From Puccinellia tenuiflora (lineage: Eukaryota; Streptophyta; Magnoliopsida; Poales; Poaceae): 64,000 bases of DNA. The notes beneath the pieces are model-generated. The model did not search any database. It saw only the letters and a list, made by a program, of their open reading frames with translations, and was not told the DNA's origin. Numbering within the stretch: position 1 is the stretch's first letter; the number at the start of each line of letters is the position of its first letter. Made by a program: the position numbers and the translations under genes. This document shows, in pieces, positions 12,295 through 24,500 of this stretch. The stretch spans positions 1,596,243 to 1,660,242 of the forward strand of contig QRDG01000621.1 of the NCBI GenBank assembly GCA_012064385.1, in the 5' to 3' direction.

Positions 12295-12690
12295 NNNNNN
12301 NNNNNNNNNNNNNNNNNNNNNNNNNNNNNNNNNNNNNNNNNNNNNNNNNNNNNNNNNNNNNNNNNNNNNNNNNNNNNNNNNNNNNNNNNNNNNNNNNNNN
12401 NNNNNNNNNNNNNNNNNNNNNNNNNNNNNNNNNNNNNNNNNNNNNNNNNNNNNNNNNNNNNNNNNNNNNNNNNNNNNNNNNNNNNNNNNNNNNNNNNNNN
12501 NNNNNNNNNNNNNNNNNNNNNNNNNNNNNNNNNNNNNNNNNNNNNNNNNNNNNNNNNNNNNNNNNNNNNNNNNNNNNNNNNNNNNNNNNNNNNNNNNNNN
12601 NNNNNNNNNNNNNNNNNNNNNNNNNNNNNNNNNNNNNNNNNNNNNNNNNNNNNNNNNNNNNNNNNNNNNNNNNNNNNNNNNNNNNNNNNN
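12295..12690. other. Assembly gap (396 N)
   Basis: The sequence consists only of N. On structural grounds the missing 3' LTR (~2.5 kb) and left target duplication of the element at 12691-19303 should lie here or beyond. The written gap size is therefore probably not the true one. Confidence 0.99.
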
Positions 12691-14585
12691 AAACACCAAG
12701 TAAACCAAGAAGAGAGCACACCAAAGTGACACAAAAAGGTTGTCCAAATTATATCAAAATCCAAATCAACACATGATTGAGGAAAAATCAATCAACATAT
12801 GATTGATGAAAATCAAATCAACATATGATTGATTCCAAAACACATCAACACATGAAGTGTGATATCAATAGGAATCAAATCAAACAACACATGAGAGACA
12901 AGACACCGATTGAAAATAAGATACCAACTAGGAGAAAGGATACCAATAAGAGGATAATGCTTGACCGGAATCAAGTAAAGTAAAATAAAGTAGTAAGGTA
13001 TCAAAATTCTCACAATAAATATCAATTGAAACAAATATCTATGGAGGAGATATTAAATTCCAATAATACCAATTGAAGGTACCTAGGCAAGGCCAATGAG
13101 CATATAAGATGAAAGAAAAAGATATGCTCAAAGGGTTTTCTCATTCTATAGGATAAACATAAAACAAGATATGAGAAGGCAAGACTCACAAAAGAGAGCG
13201 AGGTTACACTAAATAAACCAAACACCCTCTATACTTTTTCATGATGGCACAAAGCATCAAGAGAAAAAGATTTGTCTTCCATAAACACATACGATAGAAA
13301 TCAAATGCCAATTGAAAGGATCAAATAGTGATAGATAGGATAGTGTTCTAAATAAAAGAAATGCTCCCCCAAGATTCATGCATTATTTGATATTTGTATT
13401 GAATACAAAATGCAAGCACAAGGGATCATTACTCTTCATATTTTATTTACAACACTAAACACTACCAATTTGAAAATTAGGATCCATGCAAGAGGCAAGG
13501 AAGGCAATGGAAGTCAAGATAAATATTTTGGCGAGAGACGTGGCAAACAAAAGTCAATGCCAATGTAAGGATAATCAAAAATATTCTATCACAAACATAA
13601 ATATGGATTGTCCAAGGACAATGACCATTTGGGATTATTTTCCCGGTGATAGGGGTATCAAACGAATATCCTCACAAGATAAAACATATGGCAAGAGATA
13701 AGAAATAAAACACCATATTTTAATAAAGTTTGTTGGTAGTTCCAACTATTCAAACCAACCGGCAAGGCCATGGTTAGAATAATATGGAACAAATGGTTTC
13801 TCAACTAATGTATGGAGATGCATATTATAGAAAAACCACACCAAGCAAACACACGCGAACAAGACCCAAAAGATAGCTAGAAAGTAAATTGGAAATTGTT
13901 CGAGCTAATATGCCACATAGAAATAAGATAATTGACAATATCAAATCTAAGTGGCAAAACCTCAAATGTTCACATTTTATGGGATTGTAATATGCACATA
14001 GCTTATTACTCCCCCATAATGTGATAATTCTTTTTATCTAAGCAAGAGGCAAATAAAATCAACTAGAGATAATTAATGGATGTTATAGAATTTGAATTTC
14101 TCATGAGCATGACACACCACATAGTTACTAGATAATCTTGATATATCAATACTAGGTGGTGTTACTCATATACACACATTTTTAGGTTAGTGAAGTGTAC
14201 AAAGCATATCACTCCCCCAAAATGGGATAGTCCATTAATCTCTCAAGAGAGCCCATTGAAATCAACACAAGATCCAATAAGGACTCAACACAAAGTTTAC
14301 ACATATATGGAGCGCACATTAACATACACAAACTTGATTGCTCAATGTAAGTAATAAGCACAACATATACAAGCACATGCTAGGAACAAAACTAACACAT
14401 GCTAGGGAGCAAGCAACTTTCAATGTATATATACTTTAAATATAAGTTACCGCAAGAAGGAGCATTGGATATGAGGTATGACAATATAATCCAAATGACT
14501 TGGCTTGTGGAAATAATAATCATGAAGATCCCTTAATTCTTCAAGGATAGCCAAGTCTCCAATGTCCTTCATCACAACCTATTGA

Positions 14586-16709
14586 TCAAGTTTGAGCTTG
14601 TTGGTCCCCAACCAAGTTGGGTCCTAAGAAGTTAGTCACAATAGGCTTGGCAACCCAAATGGTTCTTTTCTTGACACCACTTTGAGTTCCCACATATTTG
14701 GCAAACACATTGCCAACCCTATCCTTCCTAAGAGAATAAACATCATCAATTATTATGGGGTTGGATAGGGTACCATTAGTGCATGAGGAAGCCAAGTGAT
14801 CCTTCTCACGGCATAAGTAGCAACATCGACTCTTCTCTTTCTTCTTAATAGGCTCCCCAACTTGAGGAGCAATAACTTGAGTCTTCTTAGGAGGTGGCCC
14901 TTGTTCAACTCGAGATTGAGCATGAGATTGAACAATAGGCCGCTTCCCTAGTTGCTTCTCGCTAAGAGGCTTCTTCTTCATTGGGCAATCTCTAACATGA
15001 TGCCCTTCAATTTTGCACTTGAAGCATACAATCTTGGCCGAGTGATTGACTTGTTCTTGGCCCTTCTTATTGCTACTCTTGGACTTGTTCTTGATATTGG
15101 AGTTGAATCCAAGTCCACTCTTGTCATTGGGGGATTTTTGCACACTCAACATGTTGTCAAATGTGGCCTTCCCTTTATGACGCTTCTCCACATCTTTCTT
15201 CAAAGAAGTGGCTTGTGCCTTGTGCTCTTTAGTCTTCCCTACAAGTTAGTAGCTACACAAGTACTAGTGGAAGTTGAGGCTTCATTGTTAGAGCAACAAG
15301 GCACAAAATGTAATTCAACATATGATTTATTACTAGTATGAAATGAAGAATTACAAGGACTAGCACATGGCATTGTAGCATTTTTAGTAGAGGTTGTGCC
15401 ATTGTCCACATGAGGCTCACTAGATATTACCTTGGTAGCGATTAGCCTCATGAGCTAACTTTAGCTTATCATGAGATACTAGAAGATCTTCATGAGAGCT
15501 CGAGAGCTTCTCATGGCTTTCTTCTAATATCTCATAATTGCTAGTTAGCAATTTAAGTTGAGCCCTTAGCTCAACATTCTCCTTTAAAATGGATGCTTCA
15601 CAAGAAATAGAGTTAGTAGCACAAGCATCAACATTAATAGCAATGGGAGAACAAGTAGGAAGCTCTTTTAATAATTGAGCTTGGAGTTGATCATGAGACT
15701 TAGTGAGATGTGCAAGAGAATCTTCCAAGGACTTGACATCCTTTTCAAATTTCACATTAGCCTCAAGGAGTCTAACAATTTCAACAACAAGCTCATCATT
15801 TTTAATTTTAAAATCATTAGCCTCCTTGAGAGCTCTATCATGGGTTTCATTTACTTTAGATGACTCTAGAGTAAATGTCTCCTCAAGAGATTTCTTGGTG
15901 GTTTGTTCTTCTTCAAGAGCTTCCTCAAGTTCCGCAATCGTGTTCGCATAATTACGTTCACGGCTAAGACTTTCATCTTCACGAGCTTCCAAATTTTCAA
16001 TAGTAATCCCTCGCTCAACAAGGGTGCTCATGATTTCATGGAGGTTCTCACAAGCATTTTTATTATTTGAAAGAGCATTAAGAACCATTAGACCTTTCTT
16101 TTTAAAGTGAGCATCATCTTCTTCATCATCATCATTATTGTTATGATCATCACTACTTAATGATTTAGAAGATATGCAAGGACTATCAACACAAGCATGT
16201 GAAACATTTATAGTTCTAGATGTGTTTAAGTCCAAAGATAAATCATTGCAATGAGATAGAGATGAAATATTATCTAAAAGAAGCTCACTATCATTATTGC
16301 AAAATTTATCCCTACTCACCATTGCATTATTTTGTGGCTTGCCACATGTAGGTGAGGTAGAAGAAGTTGAGAACTCATTACGCCCGGAGGTGGAGTGAGA
16401 ACAATCATTCTCACTATCCATGGACACACCATAATTGTCTTGAAGCTTGGTCCATAGCTCATGGCCATTCCGATAAGGAGAGATCGACAAAGCAACTGCA
16501 TTACTCAAAGACTTGAAAATCACTTTAGAAGCTCCATCATCTAGATAAGAATTTTCCTCATCCTCTAGAGGAGAAAAACCCATATCTAGAATTTGCTCTA
16601 TATATGGATCAATGTCCCGAAAATAATCTAGCATGCGATTTCTCCAATCATTATAATTAGTGCCATCGAATATTAAAGAATCATTGTGCACTAAACCACT
16701 AGACGACAT
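14586..16709 (-). pseudogene. Gag-like protein with two zinc knuckles, two frameshifts
   Basis: The gene begins about 40 bases inside the primer-binding site with a FDGTNYNDWRNRM block typical of the plant copia gag/UBN2 region. A long charged, probably coiled-coil middle with many EE/KSLE repeats follows. The C-terminal part (15203-14586) has two zinc knuckles: CFKCKIEGHHVRDC and CCYLCREKDHLASSC. Three frames contribute: 16709-15420, 15451-15239 and 15203-14586. The first and third are in the same frame, so two compensating indels, near 15440 and 15240, break it. A typical role would be particle assembly and RNA packaging; this copy is probably not translated in full. Confidence 0.75.
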
Positions 16710-16764
16710 CTTTACTCTCTAGGCCGTGAAGCCCTATAAAGAGAGAACCCGCTCTGATACCAAT

Positions 16765-19303
16765 TGAAAGGACACGGATGTCGCCTAGAGGGGGGGGTGA
16801 ATAGGCGATTTAAAATTATTACGGTTAAGGCTTGAATAAATGCGGAATAAAACTAACGTTTAATTTATCAAGCCAAAACCTAAACTAGCTAGGTTCACCT
16901 ATGTGCACCAACAACTTATGCTAAGCAATATGATCAACTAGGTGATAGCAAGATATATGACTTTAAGCTTAATGTCTATCACAAAGTAAATAGCATAAGT
17001 AAGAAGCTCGGGATAGAAATACCGAGGCACTTGGAGACGATGATTTTATCCCGAAGTTCACTTCCCAATGGAAGCTAGTCTCCGTTGGAGCGGCGCGGTG
17101 TTCACCAATGTGAAACACCGAGTAGCCTTGATATGGCACACCGTATCTCCGTTGTGTCTTACCACCAATGTGGCGAGGCACTTGTCACTATGTTGCCGTT
17201 GAGGTTGACAACTAGAACCTTTACAAGGGTGAAGCTCACTCCACAAGTTGGAGGGTCTTCACCAAATGCACCGAGCCGCCAAGACTCGATGCCCAAGGCC
17301 GGGGCACACACCACAACTCAATTGATGGCTCCCGGCAATATCTTCGTAGCTACCAAAGCTCCGAAGCAACAAGGTTGAGCCACACTCCACAATTGGAGGC
17401 TCCCAACAAATCCCGTAAGCCACCAAGACTCCGAGAAATCAAACCGTCTAGGGTACCAACGTGCCCTAGAGGAACAAGCTCTAGGGCACCAAAGTACCCA
17501 AGAGTAACAAGCTTCTCAACTTCACTTTCCACGAATCACCGTGGAGAACTCAAACCGATGCAACTAATGCAATGGCAAGAACACACTAAGTGGTCAAGTT
17601 CTTCCAACCCGAATCCAACCAAAGCAACTAATGCTTGGGAGGGATTTGAGAGGAAGAACAAGGAGAAACACCAAGAAACTCCAAAGATCTAGATCCAAAG
17701 TGTTCCCCTCACTTAGAGGAGAAATCGATCGGTGGAAACGCGGATCTAGACCTCCTCTCTCTTTTCCTCAAAAACTAGCAAGAACTATTGGAGGGATTGA
17801 GAGATAGCCAAGCTCAAGAGGGTCAACAATGGAGGGGAAAAACAGCTCAAGAAGTGGCAAAAGGTTAGGGATGAAATGGGGAAGAAGACCCTTAAAAAGG
17901 GAGCCAAAAATATGGCCGTTAGGCCAATTTTCGGGCAGCCGGAGGAGGGAGGCCGGCCAGGCCGGCCATAGCCCGGCCATGATGGCTGGCCATCAAACAG
18001 AGAGCCCCCGGCCATGGGGCCGGCCATTGGGCCGGCCATGCTGGCCTAGCCAAAACGGCGAAACTGAAATTGCAATATCTTTTGCATCCGGACTCCGTTT
18101 TCGACGATCTTGGGCTCGTTGGAATCACCACAACGAGCACTACAAGATTATGCATAGAAACATCATAGTCCAACAAAATATTATAATAACAAATGAGGAA
18201 ATGTTAAACCTCTCTCTTGCAAACCGGAACCGTCATATCTTTTGCAAATGAAGTCCGAAAGAGGTGAAACCAATTTTGTTGGAAAGAGGATGATAGTAGC
18301 TATCCTTGGAAATATTTGAAAACAACTAAGAGATAAATTCTCAACACATGTATGTGTGGATAATTTCTCAAGGACAAACCGATAATATTTCTAATATCGA
18401 AAACGCAATGGAAGACGCATATGAAAACCGTTTTCGATGAGCTTGGCCTTGTCATGACAAGCACGACAAGCACCAAGACCACATCATGATAAGAGACAAA
18501 TAAGAACCAATAAAGATGATGCCAATGATGCAAAGGTTTGAGCTCTCTACGATCGATACGCTAAAGCTCACTCGAGAGCCCCTCTTGATAGTACGGTTAC
18601 CTATCCTAAAACCCGGTCTCCCAACTACACCGCGATACCGGTAAAATAGAAACCTATCAAGATCATACCTTTGCTTTGCGCATTCCACTTGAGCTAGATG
18701 ATGACGATCTTGATCTCCTCTCAAGTGGATCACCTTTCTTGATTGCGCTCCGCTTGGTGAAGCCTCGCGTATTGCTCCCCCATACACCAATATGGGAGAG
18801 ACACTCTTTCGCATATCTTCACTTGCCCTTATCTTGTATGTTGATCAACTTGCACTTAGCCTTGATCAACCTATAATCTTCTCCTTTTAGCTTCGACTCC
18901 AACATATGGAGTTCAAGCATTCCATACGGGCCAACACTTTCTTGATTGCGCTCCGCTTGGTGAAGCCTCGCGTATTGCTCCCCCATACACCAAGATGGGA
19001 GAGGCACTCTTTCGCATATCTTCACATGCCCTTATCTTGTATGTTGATCAACTTGCACTTAGCCTTGATCAACACATATTCTTCTTCTTCGCATACCTTC
19101 ACATGCGCTTATCTTGTATGTTGATCAACTTGCACTTAGCCTTGATCAACATATAATCTTCTTCTTTTAGCCTTGACTCCAACATATGGAGTCCAAGCAT
19201 TCCTTATGGACAAACACTACAAATATAACTCAAAGCACACATTAGTCCATAGAGATTGTCATTAATTACCAAAACAACATATGGGGGCAACCATGCTCTT
19301 TCA
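16765..19303 (-). repeat. 5' LTR (2539 bp) of the gag-only element
   Basis: It begins TGAAAGG and ends CTTTCA on the plus strand, giving TG...CA termini on either strand. It is nearly identical to the solo LTR at 8291-10821; differences include a 12 bp gain of a GGCCGGCC-containing unit near 18025 and scattered substitutions. The internal ~200 bp tandem duplication is shared. The first 5 bases outside, GGGGT at 19304-19308, should be the target duplication, but the partner copy would lie in the gap. Confidence 0.9.
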
Positions 19304-20189
19304 GGGGTTCGTGAAGCGGGTCGCACCTCGAAGCCGTATCTTGGTTCCCGCAACCTCCCAACACACTCTTATACATATATTAGGGACCAATGCAAGCTTT
19401 GGTGGGATTCCGACGCTCCGGACCCCCGCTACGGCGAAACCCTACACCCGCTGGAAAAAAGTCCAACCTGTCAATCTACCCCTTTGACCGGCGCCGAGAG
19501 GGGGTAGATGCATGAACTTTTTTGCTTGGTTGTGTTAGGTTGGTACATAGGACCTATGGGAACCAACATTCCATGTGTTCCGTCGCATGATTCCATGCCC
19601 GGCACCCGAAACGGGAGTTCCCACCTTAAGTGTCGGAACTTAGTACGGAGTAAGGGGGGTTCGTGAAGCGGGTCGCACCTCGGAGCCGTATCTTGGTTCC
19701 CGCAACCTCCCAACACACTCTTATACATATATTAGGGACCAATGCAAGCTTTGGTGGGATTCCGACGCTCCGAGGTATGACCGTCTTCAACACGACCGCA
19801 CTCTCTGTGTACTAAGTATCTTGACTTATAGCTGAAAACTACCGTTTCGGTGGAACCGGTGGCAATCTTGTGTGAATCTATGATAACATGTTGTTTTCCA
19901 TACTCCTATGTCATAGCCAAACACAACCAAGGGAAAAACTCCACTGGGCTACCCCCTTTCGACGCCGGTCAAGGGGGTAGACGAAAACGTTAGGGTTTTT
20001 CCCTGCGGATCTAGGGTTTCGTCTACCTCGGGCCCCGGAGTGTCGGAAGCCCACCCATACTCCTAGGTTGGTACATAGTATATAAGCACTATTATAAACT
20101 ATTAATAAATAGTAGGAATATTAGAAAAATACTAAGGAAGAAAAACAATTAAAAGAAAAAACAAAAAGAAAGAAAAGAAAAGGGAAAGG
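19304..20189. repeat. Unclassified DNA with a 117 bp direct repeat
   Basis: Positions 19304-19420 and 19656-19772 are near-identical (offset 352 bp), beginning GGGGTTCGTGAAGCGGGTCG. A second shared word, TAGGTTGGTACATAG, occurs near 19540 and 20064. CCGGCGTCGAAAGGGGGTAG-like words appear near 19480 (inverted) and 19965. The LTR element ends exactly where the first repeat copy begins, so it probably inserted inside one repeat unit. No coding evidence was found. An A-rich tract (20100-20185) separates this from CACTA-1. Confidence 0.55.
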
Positions 20190-20345
20190 ACTTCTTTGCC
20201 GTGATGCCCGCAGACGCACACACGGCAAAGGACTTCTTTGCCGTGCGGCCCGCGAATTCCCACACGGCAAAGAGCTTCTTTGCCGTGATGCCTACGGTAT
20301 ACCACACGGCAAAGAATGAAACACGGCACATTCCTATCCTAACAC
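20190..20345. repeat. CACTA-1 left subterminal repeats
   Basis: CTTCTTTGCCGTG and CACGGCAAAG alternate several times in inverted pairs. In En/Spm elements such subterminal arrays are the binding sites for the element's TNPA-type protein. The orientation alternates so that each pair could also form a small stem. Confidence 0.8.
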
Positions 20346-20960
20346 GGTCCGGACACCCTCCTCCACTCACTCTCACGCACGCACACTCACTCTCACGCAC
20401 GCCCCACCTCACGCCGTCGGCCCGCCGCCGCGGCGCGCCGCCCTCCGCATCGCGCCCGCCGCCCCGCGCCCGCCGCATCGCGCCCGCCGCCCCGCGCCCG
20501 CCGCCCCGCGCCCGCCGCATCGCGCCCGCCGCCCCCCTGCCACCTCCACCCCACGACCGCCTCCCCTGCCGCCTCCCCGGCCGCCTCCTCCCCTGCCTCC
20601 AAGCCGCCACCTCCCCCGCCGCCACCTCCCCTGCAGCCTCCCCCGCCACCTCCCCCACCGCACCTCCCCGGCCCCGGCCTCCCCCGCCGCACCTCCCCTG
20701 CCGCCGCAAGCTCCCCGGGGGCCGGGCCTCCCCTGCCGGCGCTCCCCTGCCGGAGCCCCCCTGTCAGCGCCCCCCTGCCGGAGGCTCCCCTGCAGCGCCG
20801 CCCCTGCCTCGAGCTCCCCCGCCGCGAGCCCCCTGCCGGAGCTGCCCCTGCCGCGAGCTCCCTGCCGGAGCCCCCTGCCGGAGCCCCCTGCCTCGAGGTC
20901 CCATGTCGCGAGGCCCCTCCGGTCACTCCTCGACGCCCGCATTCGGCTCCGGTTTGTAAG
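20346..20960 (+). other. GC-rich leader region of CACTA-1
   Basis: The region is extremely C-rich with short imperfect tandem repeats of CCGCCGCATCGCGCC-like and CCCCTGCCGGAG-like words. All six frames are open for long stretches because of composition. It is followed by a plausible donor (GTAAGG near 20956), and CACTA-3 has an equivalent GC-rich tract at the same relative position (61900-62400). I read it as transcribed leader or first exon sequence rather than a conserved protein. Confidence 0.5.
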
Positions 20961-21248
20961 GTAAAAAAAACTACACCTATCTCTCTAATTCGATCACAAT
21001 TGCATCGATATCCCGTTTAATAGTTTTGCAATGTGTACTAATGAACATTATTTTCATTTTATCGTATAGGAGTTTTGTTGGAGGGTGAGAGCGGGGCTAT
21101 CGACGGAGGGCGGTTTGCGGGAGCGGCGAGCATCTTCTTCGCCATTGATCACGCTTCGAGGGTAAGCAATTCGTCGCCTCTCTCCCCTAGGGTTTTATTT
21201 TGGTATAGATCACAGAGTCTGTCGCGTCACCTAGGCGTCAATACCCGT

Positions 21249-21318
21249 CCGTAAGCGTTACGCGGAAAAATATGCACATAGAGTTAGAGTTGCATATTTT
21301 CAGCCGTAACGCTTACGG
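21249..21318 (+). promoter_or_regulatory. Short hairpin upstream of CACTA-1 ORF1
   Basis: CCGTAAGCGTTACG at 21249 pairs with CGTAACGCTTACGG ending at 21318. The pairing continues through AAAATATGCA/TGCATATTTT with a few mismatches, leaving a ~15 base loop. A hairpin with a related ATATGCA/TGCATAT core occupies the same relative position in CACTA-3 (61117-61184). Confidence 0.65.
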
Positions 21319-21352
21319 CATTTACGGGGCAGTCCGCGGGTCCGTGGTTTGG

Positions 21353-21522
21353 GTACGTTCTCCCTGCTCTACCTCGATCCGAGATAGAATTTTGGCAGCG
21401 CCTCCCCGTTGTTCTCCGGATGCACATTCTCTCGGCTTTTTGCCGAGACGTGTATCGGGAGAGCAGCGGGGAGGTGCTGCCGAAATTCTGTCTCGGATCG
21501 GGGTAGAGCGGGGAGAACGTAC
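21353..21522 (+). ncRNA. Long hairpin upstream of CACTA-1 transposase (putative small-RNA precursor or regulatory stem)
   Basis: Two ~82 base arms pair with roughly 80-85 percent complementarity around the tight loop CTCGGC-TTTTT-GCCGAG near 21431-21447. The outer ends are GTACGTTCTCC and GGAGAACGTAC. The 3' arm segment 21462-21507 matches the 3' arm of the CACTA-3 hairpin at 43 of 46 positions, with 25 consecutive identical bases (21464-21488). The 5' arms are much less alike. The stem lies about 150 bases before the ORF1 start. A transcribed microRNA-like role is inference; a DNA-level cruciform or protein site is possible. Confidence 0.5.
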
Positions 21523-24500
21523 TCAATCCACAGGCTCGCGGGCTGTTTAGGTCCAATACCCATTAGAGAGATAGGTAGATGCATGCCGTAAAATATGGTT
21601 TTGTTAAAATTGAATAACATGTTGAACGGAAAGCATTGTGTATGTCTTTTTGGTACCGATTAAAGGATGGAGAACCGTGAGTGGATGTATGCTGGCAGAA
21701 AGAGTCAGTATGAGTTTAGTGATGAATGGAGAGATAAGGCTGAGGAGTTTGTGAACAAGGCGTTTGACATCAGCAGCAAACCCATGAAAGTGTTTTGCCC
21801 CTGTATGAAATGCGCTAACCGAAAGCGAATGTCGAAGGTAGATGTCAGTACGCACCTGCTCAAGTTTGGGTTCACACCGTTCTACCATGTTTGGAATTTC
21901 CATGGTGAACAGTTAGCAAAACGTCCTAGAACCGAGCCGCGTCAGATTCAGCCAGCTGGAGGATTTGACACTGGGTTCGTGAACTGCTTAGATGACTTTG
22001 TTAATGCTAATGCGCCTGAAAGCCCTCATGTAGAGGCGGAGACACCTCAGGAGGCGGAGACAAGTGAGCAGCCGGAGTAAAACACAAAGAAGTACTACGA
22101 GGCTATGTTTGCTTCCTAGAAACCCCTCCATGAACATACAGATGTTACCCTTCTAGATGCCATCGCTCGCCTTATGGCCCTGAAGTGCCAGAGGAAGATA
22201 TGCAGGGATGGTTTCGATGATCTTCTGGCCGTCGTTGGCAGCCTTCTACCGAAAGGGCACATCTTGGCGAAGAGCTTCTACGAGGCGACTAAACTCCTCC
22301 GTGACCTTAAGATGTCATATGAGAAGATAGACGCCTGTTCGAAGGGATGCATGCTATTCAGGAAAGACCATGCTGGAACAAATTATTGCATCCATTGCAA
22401 TTCCTCGAGGTACTTCGAGGTCGACCTCGGTGGTGGACAGAAGAGGCAGACCGGGATTCCCCAGAAGATTCTCCGGTACCTTCCATTTATACCGAGGATC
22501 CAGCGTCTTTACATGAACAAAGACACTGCCCAGCAGATGCGATGGGCCGCATTAGGGGAGAGATACACCGACAAGATGATACATCCGTCGGATGGTGCCG
22601 CATGGAAGAGGTTTGTAGCAAAGTATCCACTGAAAGCGGGCGACCCGAGGAGCGTAGCTGTTGCTATATCAACCGATGGGTTCAATCCGTATGGCATGTC
22701 GGCGGCAACATACAGCTGTTGGCCCGTGTTTGTCATCCCCCAGAACCTCCCCCCCGGTGAGTCCATGAGATCACATAACATGTTATTGTCGATGATAATC
22801 CCAGGACCGAAATATCCGGGTAAGAACATGAATGTGTACCTGGAACCGCTGGTGGAAGACTTGGCAGTTGGCTGGAACGGTCACGGGGTCCGGACATGTG
22901 ATGCCTCAACAAATGATCACTTCGATATGTATATCTGGTACCACACATCTCTCCATGACTTACCAGCGCGTGCTTTGTTCTGCGGCTGGTGTACACATGG
23001 GAAGTGGCTTTGCCCACAGTGCAGACAGGCTATGACTTTCTTCTGGCTTAAGAAGGGAGGCAAGTATTCCTGCTTTGATCAACATCGGCAGTTCCTTGAC
23101 CCAGATCATAGATACAGGAGTGACGTAAAGCGGTTCAAGAAAGGAGTCGAGATCCATGCTCCGAAACCACGTCTGATGACCGGACGTGAAATCAAGGCTG
23201 AGCTAGAAGCTCTCGTGCCTAACCCCGATGGGAATGGTTTCGTGGGTTATGGGGAGACACACCAGTGGACTCACATTCCGTGCTTCTGGAAGCTACTCCC
23301 GTACATGGAGGATGTTGAGCTTCCACACAACATTGATGTAATGCACACCGAAAAGAATATCGCCGAGGCTCTCTATAGCAGCATCATGGAGACTGAGAAG
23401 ACGAAGGATAACGTCAAGGCTCGAATTGACCAAGAAGAGCTTTGTGACAGGCCAAATCTGAATATGCAGCCTCCTGGAGTCAACGGCAGTAGGTGGTCTA
23501 AGCCAAAGGCTCCGTTCTGCCCTACAAGGGCGGAAAGAAGGGAAATATTACAGTGGCTCGTGGACTGTTTGTACTTCCCTGATGGGTATGCAGCTAACTG
23601 GACGAGGTGTGTGAACCTGGAAACGCAACGAGTGGGAGGGCTGAAGAGTCACTACAAGGGAAAAGACTTTTAGTGACAAAATCCTTTTGTCACTTAATAC
23701 CCCATTTTCATCACTGATTAGGAGTGTATGACAAAAATAGGGCGTCATTAGTTTTGTCACTGATTGACCGTCATAGATTCATAGGGGTGACGGGATGAAA
23801 AATTTTGTCACTATTTACGTTGAATTAGTGACGATAGAAACTTTTGTCAATGATCATGGTTAATCTGTGACAGACACGTTCGTCACCATAAGTACGAAAA
23901 TTTGTCACCATTAGATTGTATGTGAGCGCACGACTGGTCAAAAAATGCTGATGTGGCTTCTTACATGTGGGTCCCAAGATGCTGTGGGTCCAACGGCTAA
24001 CCTAGATGTTGTCATGTGGGTCCAGCGGGGTGACGTGGCATTACAACATGTGGGACCAACTCGTTGCTACCATGTGGTCCAGATGATGGTGAGGGTGTCA
24101 CATTTTCTGTCAAATGTGATATTCTCGCAACTTTGCAAGAAATTTAATTTGAAACAAAATTTAAATGGCAGCCAAAAAATATTATAGCTTATATGGTGGC
24201 ACACATACTATATAAGTCTGACACACATATACAAACTACTTTCTCAGTTGATCAACACCTCAAGTGGCTCACAATGGACAGTGGGAGCCCAGACGTGATA
24301 CTGGGGCAGCAACTGCTGCCGCTGCAGGCGAGCGACCCGCCGGTGCTGCTGCTGCCTCCCGCGCTGATGTCCATGCCGGACGATAGTAACATCTGCTCGC
24401 TGGCTTGTCTGGTCACCACCACCAATACCTATTTCCTGCTTGCCGTCATTGTGGCCCACAGCCACCTCGTCTATTCCCATCTTCAGCTTATTTCCTTGGC

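Larger units (their letters stand above)
12691..19303 (-). mobile_element. Gag-only (non-autonomous) copia-type LTR retrotransposon, 3' end in gap
   Basis: Reading on the minus strand, the 5' LTR is 19303-16765. A 2 bp spacer is followed by the primer-binding site TGGTATCAGAGC (16762-16751), complementary to initiator tRNA-Met, then a gag-like gene and about 1.9 kb of AT-rich DNA (14585-12691). No protease, integrase or reverse transcriptase sequence is seen in that remainder. The 3' LTR is not present before the gap. Short CTCCCCCA-type tracts recur near 13366, 14009 and 14211 (polypurine on the minus strand). The element resembles terminal-repeat retrotransposons carrying only GAG, which depend on an autonomous relative. 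The gap leaves open that part of the interior is simply missing. Confidence 0.8.

Noticed and set aside
12100..12791. Long frames across the gap
   Set aside because: They consist mostly of unknown bases (N).
8291..19303. The two 2.5 kb repeats as the 5' and 3' LTRs of a single 11 kb element
   Set aside because: AGTGT flanks the left copy on both sides and the satellite array continues across it, so it is a separate solo LTR.
20346..20960. Long Pro/Arg/Ala-rich open frames on both strands
   Set aside because: All six frames are open because of C-rich composition and tandem repeats; no conserved domain. The same holds for 61900-62410.
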